From Sphingomonas_L flavalba_A (GTDB lineage: Bacteria > Pseudomonadota > Alphaproteobacteria > Sphingomonadales > Sphingomonadaceae), in contig NZ_CP180208.1 of NCBI RefSeq assembly GCF_047553045.1, positions 372,001-436,000 of the forward strand: a stretch of 64,000 nt of DNA, written 5' to 3'. A model generated the notes under the pieces. That model saw only the letters and a list, made by a program, of their open reading frames with translations, did not search any database and had not been told where the DNA came from. Positions 46,103 to 55,087 of the stretch are shown here, in pieces; positions within the stretch are counted from its first letter, which is position 1; each line of letters opens with the position of its first letter. The position numbers and the translations under genes were made by a program.

Positions 46103-46969
46103 ATGGCCGATTTCGTCGACGGATATTGGTGGTCGAACGATGGCCTGCGCCTCCATTATCGCGACTATGCCGGGGGCGCCGGGCGGCCGCCGTTGCTGTG
46201 CCTGCCCGGCCTGACCCGCAACGCCCGCGATTTCGAGGATCTGGCCGGGCGGCTGGCGCCGGAGTGGCGGGTGATCGCCGTCGATTTTCGCGGTCGTGGC
46301 GACAGCGCTTACGCCAAGGACCCGATGTCCTACGTGCCGCTGACCTATGTGCAGGATGTCGAGGCTTTGCTGGCCGAACTGGGTATTGACCGCTTCGTCG
46401 CGATCGGCACCTCGCTGGGCGGGTTGGTGGCGATGCTGCTTGCCGCGGCCGCGCGCGAGACGATGGTCGGCGTCGTGCTGAACGACATCGGCCCGGATAT
46501 CGATGCGACCGGTCTGGCCCGCATTCGCGCCCAGGTTGGTAAGGGCGGGTCTTTCCCGACCTGGCTGCACGCGGCGCGGGCGGTGGCGGAGGCGCATGCC
46601 GCGATCTACCCCGCCTATGGCCTGGCTGACTGGCTGGCGATGGCCAAGCGGCTCTACCGGCTGAACGCGGCAGGCCGCGTCATCCTCGATTACGACCAGA
46701 AGATCGCCGAGCCGTTCCGCGCCCCCGGCGGTGACGGCGGCATTGATCTGTGGCCGGCGCTCGACCGGCTGGCCGGGACACCGGCGCTGCTGCTGCGCGG
46801 CGCGCTGTCCGACGTGCTGAGCGCAGAGACGCTGGGCCGGATGGGCGCGCGGCTGCCGCTGGCCGAGGCGGTGACGGTGGCCGCCGTCGGCCACGCGCCG
46901 GCACTGAGCGAGCCGGACGCCATCGCGGCGATCGACCGGCTGCTCGCCCGCGTCGCCGCCGCCGGGTGA
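46103..46969 (+). CDS. alpha/beta hydrolase
   Basis: 288 residues, cytoplasmic. LCLPGLTRNARDFEDLAGRL near 32 holds the oxyanion region, DFRGRGDS is at 61-68, nucleophile Ser104 is in GTSLGG, and the His is in AAVGHAPALSEPDAI near the C-terminus. The fold covers esterases, dehalogenases and C-C hydrolases; I cannot name the substrate. It is divergent from selO. Confidence 0.85.
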   Translation: MADFVDGYWWSNDGLRLHYRDYAGGAGRPPLLCLPGLTRNARDFEDLAGRLAPEWRVIAVDFRGRGDSAYAKDPMSYVPLTYVQDVEALLAELGIDRFVAIGTSLGGLVAMLLAAAARETMVGVVLNDIGPDIDATGLARIRAQVGKGGSFPTWLHAARAVAEAHAAIYPAYGLADWLAMAKRLYRLNAAGRVILDYDQKIAEPFRAPGGDGGIDLWPALDRLAGTPALLLRGALSDVLSAETLGRMGARLPLAEAVTVAAVGHAPALSEPDAIAAIDRLLARVAAAG

Positions 46970-46985
46970 GGCGGCGCCGGCGCGC

Positions 46986-47315
46986 GTGCATATCCTCCAC
47001 CTCCATTCGACCTTTGCGCCGGGCGGCAAGGAAATGCGCGCCGTCCGGCTGATCGACGCCCCTGGCCATACCGCGACCTACAGCATCGCCAGCGCTGTGC
47101 CGGGCGCGCTTGGCGCCCGCGCCGCGAGCGCGCCGGATATCGACGCCCGTTTCCCCGCCGACGCGCCGCTGCTGCCCGGCTTTGCCCGTCGGCGCGGTCG
47201 GCCGGTCGGTGCCGCCAATCGCGCGGTTGCGGCCGATCGTTTCGACGAAGGCACGATGATCGCCGCCTATAGGGGCCTGTATCAGGCCGCCGCGCAGGGC
47301 TTGCTAGTGTCATGA
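46986..47315 (+). pseudogene. internally deleted glycosyltransferase family 4 remnant
   Basis: 109 codons from a GTG. The start (HILHLHSTFAPGGKEMRAVR, then IDAPGHTATYSIASAVPG) is the N-terminus of sphingomonad EPS glycosyltransferases, and the end (GAANRAVAADRFDEGTMIAA followed by YRGLY) is their C-terminus. Such enzymes have about 370-400 residues, so roughly 270 from the middle, including the whole nucleotide-sugar binding region, are missing, although the frame is intact. It lies ahead of a CapD-like gene among other polysaccharide genes. A genuine short protein cannot be excluded. Confidence 0.65.
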
Positions 47316-47391
47316 AATTTAACGCTATCGGCGCATAATGTGCATCGAACGCGCCAGCCCGATCGGCGAAAAGCTTGATCTGACGGCATTT

Positions 47392-47408
47392 CCCGGCTCA
47401 TAGCCGGG
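47392..47408. other. small perfect hairpin ahead of the CapD-like gene
   Basis: CCCGGCT and AGCCGGG flank a CAT loop. It could end the transcript from upstream or lie in the leader of the next gene. There is no real T-run. Confidence 0.35.
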
Positions 47409-47457
47409 TTCGGCGTATTCGGGGGGCGTGGTGTTTAGACACGTCGCGGAGTCTGGA

Positions 47458-49446
47458 ATGAATTTCGACAAGGCCATTGCCCCGCTGCTCGGGCTACCGC
47501 GCATCTCCAAGCGCGCGATTGTCGTCAGCGTTGACGCCGGCCTGTGCGTGCTGACCGTCTGGCTGGCCTATTTCCTGCGTATCGGCGAATGGGTAACGTT
47601 GTCCGACGGGCGGCTGCTGCCGGTGGCGGTGTCGATCCTGTTCGCCATCCCGATCTTCAGCATGGCCGGCCTGTATCGCACCGTGTTCCGTTTCGCCGGT
47701 ACCCGCGCTTTTCTGGCGACGGCGCGGGCGGTGGCGATTTACGGTCTGCTCTACGCCGCGTGGTTCACCGCGGTCGGCGCGCCCGACGTGCCGCGCACCG
47801 TCGGCCTGATCCAGCCGGTGCTGCTGTTGCTGGCGGTCGGCGCGAGCCGCGCCGTTGCCGCCTACTGGCTGGGCGGCGCCTATCAGACGATCCTGAACGG
47901 CAACCGGCGGCGCGACAATGTGCTGATCTATGGTGCCGGCTCGTCCGGGCGGCAGTTGTTCGGCGCGGTCGCCAACAGCACGGAGATGCGCGTCGTCGGC
48001 TTCCTCGACGACGACGAGAGCCTGCACAACCGGACGTTGAACGGCCTGACCATCCACAACCCGGCCAAGCTGGCGGCGGTGATCGAGCGGCTGAAGGTCA
48101 ACGACATATTGCTGGCCATCCCCTCCGCCTCGCGGGCGCGGCGCAACGCGATCATCGACCGGCTGAGCAAGGCGCAGGTCGGGGTGCGGACCTTGCCCGG
48201 CCTGATGGATCTGGCGCGTGGCGACGTGCTGGCCAGCGACATCCGCGAGCTGGAGATCGACGATCTGCTCGGCCGCGACGCGGTGGCGCCGGATGCGGAA
48301 CGGATGCGCTACAACATCCGTGACAAGGTGGTGCTCGTCACCGGTGCCGGCGGCTCGATCGGCAGCGAGTTGTGCCGCCAGATCCTGGCTGAGCGGCCGA
48401 CGGTGCTGCTGCTTGTCGAGATGAGCGAGTTCGCGCTTTACGCGATCCACCGCGACCTGCTGAAGCGGCTGGCGGCGGCAACGGCCGGCGGCGCGGCGGG
48501 GGCGCCGCCGCGGCTGGTACCGCTGCTCGCTTCGGTCGACGACCCCTGCCGGATGGCGGTGCTGATGGAAACCTGGCGGCCGAACACCGTCTACCACGCT
48601 GCCGCCTACAAGCATGTCCCGCTGGTCGAACACAACCCGATTGAGGGCATCCGCAACAACGTGATCGGCACGATGACAGTGGCGCTGGCCGCGATCGAGC
48701 ATGGTGTCGACGATTTCGTGCTGATCAGCACCGACAAGGCGGTGCGGCCGACCAACGTGATGGGTGCGACCAAGCGTTTCGCCGAAATGGTGTTGCAGGC
48801 GCTGGCGGCGGAGCAGGACGGTACCCGCTTCGCGATGGTCCGGTTCGGCAATGTGCTCGGCTCCAGCGGGTCGGTGGTGCCGCTGTTCCGCCAGCAGATC
48901 CGCGACGGCGGGCCGGTGACCCTGACCCATGCGGAAATCACCCGCTATTTCATGACCATTCCGGAGGCAGCGCAGCTGGTCATTCAAGCCGGCGCGATGG
49001 CCGAGGGTGGTGAGGTGTTCGTCCTCGACATGGGCGAACCGGTGCGGATCATGGACCTGGCACGGCGGATGATCGAGCTGTCCGGCCTTAGCGTGCGCGA
49101 CAAGGCCCACCCGGCCGGCGACGTCGAGATCAGGGAAATCGGCCTGCGCCCCGGCGAGAAGCTGTATGAGGAGTTGCTTATCGGCGACAATCCGCAGCCG
49201 ACCGCTCACCCGCGGATCATGAAGGCGACAGAGGTTTTCCGGTCCTGGGAGATGCTGATGCCGATCGTCCAGCGGACGAAGGCGGCGATCGCCGCCGGCA
49301 ATGTCGAGCAGGCGCGCGACGCGCTGCTGCTGGCGGTGCCGGAATATGCGTCGGCCGACGGCAATGTCGACTGGGTCGATACCGAGCGCAAGCGGCAGGG
49401 CCCGGCGGCGCGGCCGCGCGGCGTCAAAGCGTCCGCCGCTTCCTGA
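47458..49446 (+). CDS. CapD/WbpM-type UDP-sugar dehydratase/epimerase, membrane-bound
   Basis: 662 residues. Four membrane segments (about 15-130) precede a CoA-binding-like Rossmann domain (VLIYGAGSSGRQLFG near 157) and a second, catalytic Rossmann domain (VLVTGAGGSIGSELCRQIL near 292) with YHAAAYKHVPLVEHNP and STDKAVRPTNVMGATKR. This is the layout of WbpM/FlaA1-like 4,6-dehydratases that make deoxy-amino sugars such as QuiNAc or FucNAc precursors for O-antigen or EPS. The ATG at 47458 has GCGGAG six bases before it; a GTG at 47428 is possible. Confidence 0.9.
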   Translation: MNFDKAIAPLLGLPRISKRAIVVSVDAGLCVLTVWLAYFLRIGEWVTLSDGRLLPVAVSILFAIPIFSMAGLYRTVFRFAGTRAFLATARAVAIYGLLYAAWFTAVGAPDVPRTVGLIQPVLLLLAVGASRAVAAYWLGGAYQTILNGNRRRDNVLIYGAGSSGRQLFGAVANSTEMRVVGFLDDDESLHNRTLNGLTIHNPAKLAAVIERLKVNDILLAIPSASRARRNAIIDRLSKAQVGVRTLPGLMDLARGDVLASDIRELEIDDLLGRDAVAPDAERMRYNIRDKVVLVTGAGGSIGSELCRQILAERPTVLLLVEMSEFALYAIHRDLLKRLAAATAGGAAGAPPRLVPLLASVDDPCRMAVLMETWRPNTVYHAAAYKHVPLVEHNPIEGIRNNVIGTMTVALAAIEHGVDDFVLISTDKAVRPTNVMGATKRFAEMVLQALAAEQDGTRFAMVRFGNVLGSSGSVVPLFRQQIRDGGPVTLTHAEITRYFMTIPEAAQLVIQAGAMAEGGEVFVLDMGEPVRIMDLARRMIELSGLSVRDKAHPAGDVEIREIGLRPGEKLYEELLIGDNPQPTAHPRIMKATEVFRSWEMLMPIVQRTKAAIAAGNVEQARDALLLAVPEYASADGNVDWVDTERKRQGPAARPRGVKASAAS

Positions 49447-49524
49447 AGGTCTGGCAGGCAAGAGTTAAGCTTCCGGGTGTATCGCCCGGCGGCGTTATGT
49501 GTGGTGTGTTGACAGGGGTATGGC

Positions 49525-50391
49525 ATGAAACGGCTTCGTAAGGCGGTGTTTCCGGTTGGCGGTCTCGGCACGCGGTTCCTGCCGGCGACCAAGGCGTTGC
49601 CGAAGGAAATGCTGCCGGTCGTCGACCGGCCGCTGATCCAGTACGCGGTCGATGAGGCGCGCGAGGCGGGGATCGAGCAGATGATCTTCGTCACCGGGCG
49701 CGGCAAGTCGGCGATCGAGGACCATTTCGACATCGCCTATGAGCTGGAAACGACGATGGTGAGCCGCGGAAAGTCGCTCGCCATGCTCGACGCGACGCGG
49801 ATGACGCCCGGTTCCGCCGCCTATGTCCGCCAGCAGGAGCCGATGGGGCTGGGCCATGCCGTATGGTGCGCGCGCGACATCGTCGGCGACGAGCCGTTCG
49901 CCGTGCTGCTCGCCGACGACTTCATGGTCGGCAGGCCGGGCTGCCTGAAGCAGATGGTCGACGCCTATGAGCGGATCGGCGGCGGCAATATCATCTGCGC
50001 GCAGGAGGTGCCGGCCGACCGCACCCATATGTACGGCGTCATCACCCCCGGCGCCCGCGACGGCGCGGTTACCGAGGTCAGGGGGCTGGTCGAGAAGCCG
50101 GCGGCCGGCACCGCCCCGTCCAACCTGGCGGTGATCGGCCGCTACATCCTCCAGCCGGAGGTGATGGACGTGCTGAGCCGGCAGGAAAGCGGCGCCGGCG
50201 GCGAGATTCAGCTGACCGACGCGATGGCGACGATGATCGGCCGCCAGCCGTTCCACGGCCTGACCTTCGACGGCGTGCGCTACGATTGCGGCGACAAGGC
50301 CGGGTATATCCAGGCCAATCTGGCGCTGGCGCTGGAGCGCGAGGACATCGGCGCCGACGTGCGGGCGTTCGCCAAGACAATGCTGGGGTAG
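49525..50391 (+). CDS. galU: UTP--glucose-1-phosphate uridylyltransferase
   Basis: 288 residues. GLGTRFLPATKALPKEMLPV near 13 is the nucleotide-binding signature, and QQEPMGLGHAVWCARDIVGD near 103 follows. It makes UDP-glucose for EPS and LPS. It follows the CapD-like gene by 78 bases on the same strand and is likely part of the same polysaccharide supply. Confidence 0.95.
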   Translation: MKRLRKAVFPVGGLGTRFLPATKALPKEMLPVVDRPLIQYAVDEAREAGIEQMIFVTGRGKSAIEDHFDIAYELETTMVSRGKSLAMLDATRMTPGSAAYVRQQEPMGLGHAVWCARDIVGDEPFAVLLADDFMVGRPGCLKQMVDAYERIGGGNIICAQEVPADRTHMYGVITPGARDGAVTEVRGLVEKPAAGTAPSNLAVIGRYILQPEVMDVLSRQESGAGGEIQLTDAMATMIGRQPFHGLTFDGVRYDCGDKAGYIQANLALALEREDIGADVRAFAKTMLG

Positions 50392-50427
50392 GTCCGCCGG
50401 ATTGCGCCGCCGGATCTGGTTTCAGGC

Positions 50428-51375
50428 TTAACGCGGCGCGGCCGCGCGGCGGAGGCGGTCGTTGATCGCGGCGCCGAGGCCGGCGGCGGGGATCGGGCGG
50501 ACGGCGATCGCCGGGTGGGGCGCCGCGTCGGCGGTGTGCAGCGCGTCGAACAGCCGTGCCGCCGCCGTCACCGGATCGCCGTCCTCGCTCAGCGCATAGT
50601 CGCAGGGGCCGGGGCCGAAACCGATCAGAAACGCGTCACCCGGATCGCCGTCGACATTCAGCCGGATCGGCTTGGACGGGGCGTAGTGGCTGGCCATCTG
50701 GCCCGGTGCCTCGATGCCGCCGGCGCCCGGCGCGGCGACCGGCAGGCCCACCGCGTCCGCCAGCCTGTCGGCGGTGAGCGGGCCGGGGCGGAGCAGGCGC
50801 AGCCCGCCGGCGCCGACCGCGACGATCGTCGATTCGATGCCATGGGTGGTCGGGCCGTCGTCGACGACCATCGCGATCCGGCCGTTCAGGCTGCGCAGGA
50901 CATGAGCGGCGCGGGTCGGGCTGATCGTGCCGCTGGCATTGGCGGAAGGCGCGGCGAGCGGAAGGCCGGTCGCGGCGAGCAGCGCCGCCATCGCCCGGTG
51001 CGCCGGGCAGCGCAGTGCTACCGTCCGCAGCCCGGCGGTGGCGATGCCGGCGACCGGCGAATCCGCGGCGAGCGGCAGCACCAGCGTCAGCGGCCCCGGC
51101 CAGAACGCATCGGCGAGCGCGCGGGCGGTGGCGTCGAACGTCGCGATCCGTTCGGCGGCGGCGCGGTCGGCGACATGGACGATCAGCGGGTTGAACGCCG
51201 GGCGGCCCTTGGCGGCGTAGATCCGCGCCACCGCTTCGCCATTGGTCGCGTCGGCGGCGAGGCCGTAGACGGTTTCCGTCGGCACGGCGACCGGCTGGCC
51301 GGCGCGGATCAGCGCCGCCGCCTCGGCAATCGCCTCCGCGCCGAACGGGCGCAACCGGGTGGCGGGGGCCGGCAC
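50428..51375 (-). CDS. L-threonylcarbamoyladenylate synthase, Sua5/TsaC long form
   Basis: 315 residues. The YrdC domain (about 10-200) has GQPVAVPTETVYGLAADA and AKGRPAFNPLIVHV, and PSANASGTISPT near 150. The extra C-terminal Sua5 domain (about 225-315) makes this the Sua5 form. It makes the TC-AMP used for t6A37 in tRNAs that read ANN codons. The GTG start lies four bases after the epimerase stop, so the two genes share a transcript despite unrelated roles. Confidence 0.92.
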   Translation of the reverse strand: MPAPATRLRPFGAEAIAEAAALIRAGQPVAVPTETVYGLAADATNGEAVARIYAAKGRPAFNPLIVHVADRAAAERIATFDATARALADAFWPGPLTLVLPLAADSPVAGIATAGLRTVALRCPAHRAMAALLAATGLPLAAPSANASGTISPTRAAHVLRSLNGRIAMVVDDGPTTHGIESTIVAVGAGGLRLLRPGPLTADRLADAVGLPVAAPGAGGIEAPGQMASHYAPSKPIRLNVDGDPGDAFLIGFGPGPCDYALSEDGDPVTAAARLFDALHTADAAPHPAIAVRPIPAAGLGAAINDRLRRAAAPR

Positions 51376-51379
51376 CGGA

Positions 51380-52375
51380 TCAGAGCCGGTGGTAGGCGCG
51401 GAACCAGGCGACGAAGCGCGGGATGCCGGTGGCGATGTCGGTGGTCGGCGCGTAGCCGAGTTCGTCGGCGATCGCCGAGATGTCGGCATAGGTTTCCGGC
51501 ACGTCGCCGGGCTGCATCGGCTGCAGGTCGCGGATCGCGGCGCGGCCGCAGGCCTGTTCGATCACCGCGATGAAATCGGTCAGCGCCTCTGCCCGGTTGT
51601 TGCCGATATTGTACAGGCGGTGGGGGGCGATGCTGCCGCCCGCCTTCGGCGCGCCGTCGTCCGGCGGCGGATTGTCGAGGCAGGCGACGACGCCGGAGAC
51701 GATGTCGTCGATATAGGTGAAGTCGCGGCGCATCTGCCCGTGATTGAACACCTTGATCGGCCGGCCTTCCAGAATGGCGCTGGTGAACAGCCAGGGTGCC
51801 ATGTCCGGTCGCCCCCACGGGCCGTAGACGGTGAAGAAGCGCAGGCCGGTCAGCGGGATGCGGTAGAGATGGGCGTAGGTCTCGCTCATCAGCTCGTCGG
51901 CCTTCTTGGTCGCGGCATAGAGCGATACCGGGTGGTCGACCCGGTCCTCGACCCGGAACGGCGTGTTGGCGTTGCCGCCGTAGACCGACGAGGAGGAGGC
52001 ATAGACCATCGGCACCGCCCGAGCGCGCGCCACTTCCAGCATGTTCAGGTGGCCGAGCAGGTTGGCGCGGGCATAGGCACGGGGATTGTCGATCGAATAG
52101 CGCACGCCGGGCTGGGCGCCGAGATGGGCGATGGCGCTGGCGTCGACCCCGGCCAGCGCCGCGTCGAGGGCATCGGCGTCGGCGAAGTCGACGCGCAGCA
52201 GGCGGAAGGCGTCGCCGAATCGGGCGGTGAGGTCGGCGACCCGGTCCTCTTTCAGCGACGGCGGATAATAGGCGTTGAAATTGTCGATGCCGATCACCCG
52301 TTCGCCCCGCGCGAGCAGCCGGGCGGCAAGGTGGTAGCCGATGAAGCCGGCGGCTCCGGTGACGAGAATGGGCAT
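51380..52375 (-). CDS. NAD-dependent sugar epimerase, UDP-glucuronate 4-epimerase-like
   Basis: 331 residues, extended SDR. GAAGFIG is at 7-13, Tyr153 and Lys157 are in SLYAATKKADE, and GVRYSIDNPRAYARANLLGH near 90 and TVYGPWGRPDMAPW near 188 are the marks of the GAE/LspL group that interconverts UDP-GlcA and UDP-GalA. The product would feed acidic EPS or LPS. Upstream partner of the Sua5 gene. Confidence 0.87.
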   Translation of the reverse strand: MPILVTGAAGFIGYHLAARLLARGERVIGIDNFNAYYPPSLKEDRVADLTARFGDAFRLLRVDFADADALDAALAGVDASAIAHLGAQPGVRYSIDNPRAYARANLLGHLNMLEVARARAVPMVYASSSSVYGGNANTPFRVEDRVDHPVSLYAATKKADELMSETYAHLYRIPLTGLRFFTVYGPWGRPDMAPWLFTSAILEGRPIKVFNHGQMRRDFTYIDDIVSGVVACLDNPPPDDGAPKAGGSIAPHRLYNIGNNRAEALTDFIAVIEQACGRAAIRDLQPMQPGDVPETYADISAIADELGYAPTTDIATGIPRFVAWFRAYHRL

Positions 52376-52448
52376 GCAATGGCCTTTGGACGCTGTGTCG
52401 CGGCCGGGCTATAGCGCTGGGAACCCACAAGCAAGACCGGATGCCGCG

Positions 52449-54125
52449 ATGAGCTTTACCCCGCCGACCGCCGAACAGCGTTTCCTCCTCGACCATATCG
52501 TCGGCATCGCCGATCTGGCGGCGCACGAACGCTTCGCCGCCGCGACGCCCGATCTGGTCGACGCGATCGTTGAAGGGGCGGGGGCGTTCGCCGCCGGGGA
52601 ATATGCGCCGCTGAACCGCGCCGGTGATGAAATCGGCGCGGTGTGGAACGACGGCGTTGTGACGATGCCGGACGGCTTTCGGCAGGCCTATCAGGCATTC
52701 GTCGCCAATGGCTGGGGTAGCATCAGCGCGCCGGAGGCGTTTGGCGGGCAGGGCCTGCCCAACGTGCTGGCGACGGTGGTGATGGAGGATCTGGGCACCG
52801 CCAATATGGGTTTCTCGCTGGTCAACATGCTGACCCCGGCGGCGATCGAGGCGCTGATCCAGCACGGCACCGACGCGCAGCGCGCAGACTGGTTGCCGAA
52901 ACTGGTGACCGGCGAATGGAACGGCACGATGAACCTGACGGAGCCGCAGGCCGGCTCCGACGTCGGCGCGCTGAAGACGCGGGCGACGCCGGCGGAGGAC
53001 GGTAGCTGGCGGATCGCCGGCACCAAGATCTTCATCACTTTCGGCGAGCACGACCTGACCGACAATATCGTCCACCTCGTGCTGGCGCGCACGCCGGGGG
53101 CGCCGGAGGGGACGCGCGGCATTTCGCTGTTCATCGTCCCCAAGATCCGGCTGGACGGCACGCCGAACGATGTCCGTTGCGTGTCGATCGAACACAAGCT
53201 GGGCATCCACGCCTCGCCGACCTGCGTGATGGCCTATGGCGACAAGGGTGATTGCCACGGTTGGCTGATCGGCGCGGAGAATGGCGGGATGCGGGCGATG
53301 TTCACGATGATGAACAACGCCCGGCTGAATGTAGGCCTGCAGGGGGTGCAGATCGCCGAGCGGGCGCGCCAGCAGGCCGCAGCCTATGCGCGCGAACGGG
53401 TGCAGGGCGGGCAGCCGATCGTCGCCTACCCGGACGTGCGGCGGATGCTGCTCCGGATGGCGGCGCTGACCCAGGCGGCGCGGGCGCTGGTCTATTACGC
53501 CGGCGGCCAGCTCGACCGCGCCCATCTGGGCGACGGCGACGCGCAGGCGCGGCTCGACCTGCTGACCCCGCTTGCCAAAGCCTATGGCACCGACGTCGGC
53601 TGCGAGGTGTCCTCGCTTGGCGTGCAGGTGCATGGCGGCATGGGCTATATCGAGGAAACCGGCGCCGCCCAGCATTTCCGCGACGCGCGGATCGCGCCGA
53701 TCTACGAGGGGACCAACGGCATCCAGGCCGCCGATCTGGTCGGCCGCAAGCTGGGGCTGGAAGGCGGGGCGGTGTTCGCCGCGCTGATCGCCGACATCCG
53801 CGCCGATGCCGTGCCGGAACTGGCGGTGCTGGTCGACGCGGTCGAGCGGGCGGGCGCCACGCTGGCGACGACAAGCGCGGAGGACCGGCTGGCGGGCAGC
53901 TACCCGTTCCTGACCATGCTGTCGGTCGCGACCTGCGGCTGGCTGATGGCACGGCAGGCGCGCGCGGCGGAGGCGGCCGATGCCGACCCGGCCTTCCTGG
54001 CGCTGAAGACGGCGGCGGCGCGCTTCTACCTGGAACGGATTGTACCGGAAGCGGTGGGGCTGGAAGCTGGCGCGACCGGCGGTGCCGCTTTGCTTTACGC
54101 CGTCGATGCCGAGGCGCTGGGCTGA
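52449..54125 (+). CDS. acyl-CoA dehydrogenase, long AcdA/FadE5-like form
   Basis: 558 residues. An N-terminal helical cap is followed by the flavoprotein core: MNLTEPQAGSDVGALKTRA near 158, KIFITFGEHDLTDNIVHLVL near 198, and GMGYIEETGAAQHFRDARIA near 400 with YEGTNGIQAADLVGRKL after it, where the Glu is the probable catalytic base. A C-terminal helical extension (about 445-558) marks the ~600-residue subgroup. It oxidises acyl-CoA to enoyl-CoA; the chain length is unknown. Divergent from the epimerase. Confidence 0.9.
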   Translation: MSFTPPTAEQRFLLDHIVGIADLAAHERFAAATPDLVDAIVEGAGAFAAGEYAPLNRAGDEIGAVWNDGVVTMPDGFRQAYQAFVANGWGSISAPEAFGGQGLPNVLATVVMEDLGTANMGFSLVNMLTPAAIEALIQHGTDAQRADWLPKLVTGEWNGTMNLTEPQAGSDVGALKTRATPAEDGSWRIAGTKIFITFGEHDLTDNIVHLVLARTPGAPEGTRGISLFIVPKIRLDGTPNDVRCVSIEHKLGIHASPTCVMAYGDKGDCHGWLIGAENGGMRAMFTMMNNARLNVGLQGVQIAERARQQAAAYARERVQGGQPIVAYPDVRRMLLRMAALTQAARALVYYAGGQLDRAHLGDGDAQARLDLLTPLAKAYGTDVGCEVSSLGVQVHGGMGYIEETGAAQHFRDARIAPIYEGTNGIQAADLVGRKLGLEGGAVFAALIADIRADAVPELAVLVDAVERAGATLATTSAEDRLAGSYPFLTMLSVATCGWLMARQARAAEAADADPAFLALKTAAARFYLERIVPEAVGLEAGATGGAALLYAVDAEALG

Positions 54126-54138
54126 AGCAGCGATGAAG

Positions 54139-54212
54139 TGGAGGCCCGAGCCGGAATCGAACCGGCGTGCAAGGATTTGCAGTCCTCTGCGTAACCACTC
54201 CGCCATCGGGCC
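54139..54212 (-). tRNA. tRNA-Cys(GCA)
   Basis: 74 bases including an encoded CCA. The acceptor arms GGCCCGA and TCGGGCC pair fully, the discriminator is T as in all tRNA-Cys, the anticodon loop is CTGCAAA (GCA), and the T arm has GGTTCGATTCC. It lies 13 bases after the convergent acyl-CoA dehydrogenase gene. Confidence 0.97.
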
Positions 54213-54423
54213 GGAGCGGCGCGTTTCCTTGGTTCCGCGCCCGGTGTCAACCGGATTTGCGGCGGCGGGGTGCCGGGGCGGAGCATTTCCCCGCGCATTT
54301 TCGGTGACATGGCGCGCGCTTTGGCGAAAGCGCGCTTGGCGGCGGCGGCGGGACTGGATAGAAGCGGGCGTCGACAATAGTGTATTGCACGACTAAAACA
54401 GTTGTGCGACGTAAGGGGTCGAG

Positions 54424-55077
54424 ATGACCGAGCAGAATTTCCACGCGATGCGCCAGGCGATGGTCGCCTCTCAACTGCGCCCGAACGCGGTCGATGACCC
54501 GCGGGTGATCGCGGCAATGGACACGGTGCCGCGCGAACGCTTCGTACCGGCCGAACGGGCGGCGATCGCCTATGTCGATACCGCGATCCCGCTGGGCGAC
54601 GGCCGGGCGCTGAGCCCGCCGATGACGCTGGGCCGGCTGCTGACCCGGGCCGAGGTGGCGCCGACCGATTCCGTGCTGCTGATCGGCGCGGCGACCGGCT
54701 ATGGCGCGGCGGTGCTCGCCCGGCTGGCGGCGCGTGTCGTCGCGGTCGAGGTGGATGCCGCGCTGGCGGCGGCGGCAAAGGCGGCGCTGGCCGATACCGC
54801 CAATGTGACGGTGGTGAGCGGGGCGCTGGCCGCCGGGTACGGCGCGGGCGCGCCTTACGACCTGATCGTCATCGACGGTGCCGTTGCCGAGGTGCCGGAA
54901 GCGCTGGTCGCCCAGCTTGCTCCGGCCGGGCGGCTGGCGACCGGTGTTGTCGAAGACGGGGTCACCCGGCTGGCGATCGGCCGGCGGGGTGGAACGGGTT
55001 TCGCGCTCGATGCGTTCGCCGATGCCGATACCATTCTTCTTCCCGGCTTCGACAAGCCGCCGATCTTTCGTTTCTGA
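54424..55077 (+). CDS. pcm: protein-L-isoaspartate O-methyltransferase family protein
   Basis: 217 residues. MRQAMVASQLRPNAVDDPRV at the start, then RFVPAERAAIAYVDTAIPLG, and the SAM-binding loop LLIGAATGYGAAVLARLAAR near 82. The loop reads GAATGYG where classical PCMT has GTGSGY, as is common in the alphaproteobacterial Pcm/TolC-linked group. It methylates isoaspartyl residues for repair. It begins the pcm-tolC-popZ run. Confidence 0.88.
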   Translation: MTEQNFHAMRQAMVASQLRPNAVDDPRVIAAMDTVPRERFVPAERAAIAYVDTAIPLGDGRALSPPMTLGRLLTRAEVAPTDSVLLIGAATGYGAAVLARLAARVVAVEVDAALAAAAKAALADTANVTVVSGALAAGYGAGAPYDLIVIDGAVAEVPEALVAQLAPAGRLATGVVEDGVTRLAIGRRGGTGFALDAFADADTILLPGFDKPPIFRF

Positions 55078-55087
55078 GCAGGTGCCT

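Noticed and set aside
47494..49461. A 655-codon minus-strand frame opposite the CapD-like gene
   Set aside because: Composition is Arg/His/Gln/Asp-rich with no domain; the plus strand encodes clear Rossmann motifs.
54381..54410. Imperfect repeat GCACGAC / GTGCGAC ahead of pcm as an operator
   Set aside because: It is too short and irregular, and it overlaps the probable promoter and ribosome-binding region; no partner site was seen.
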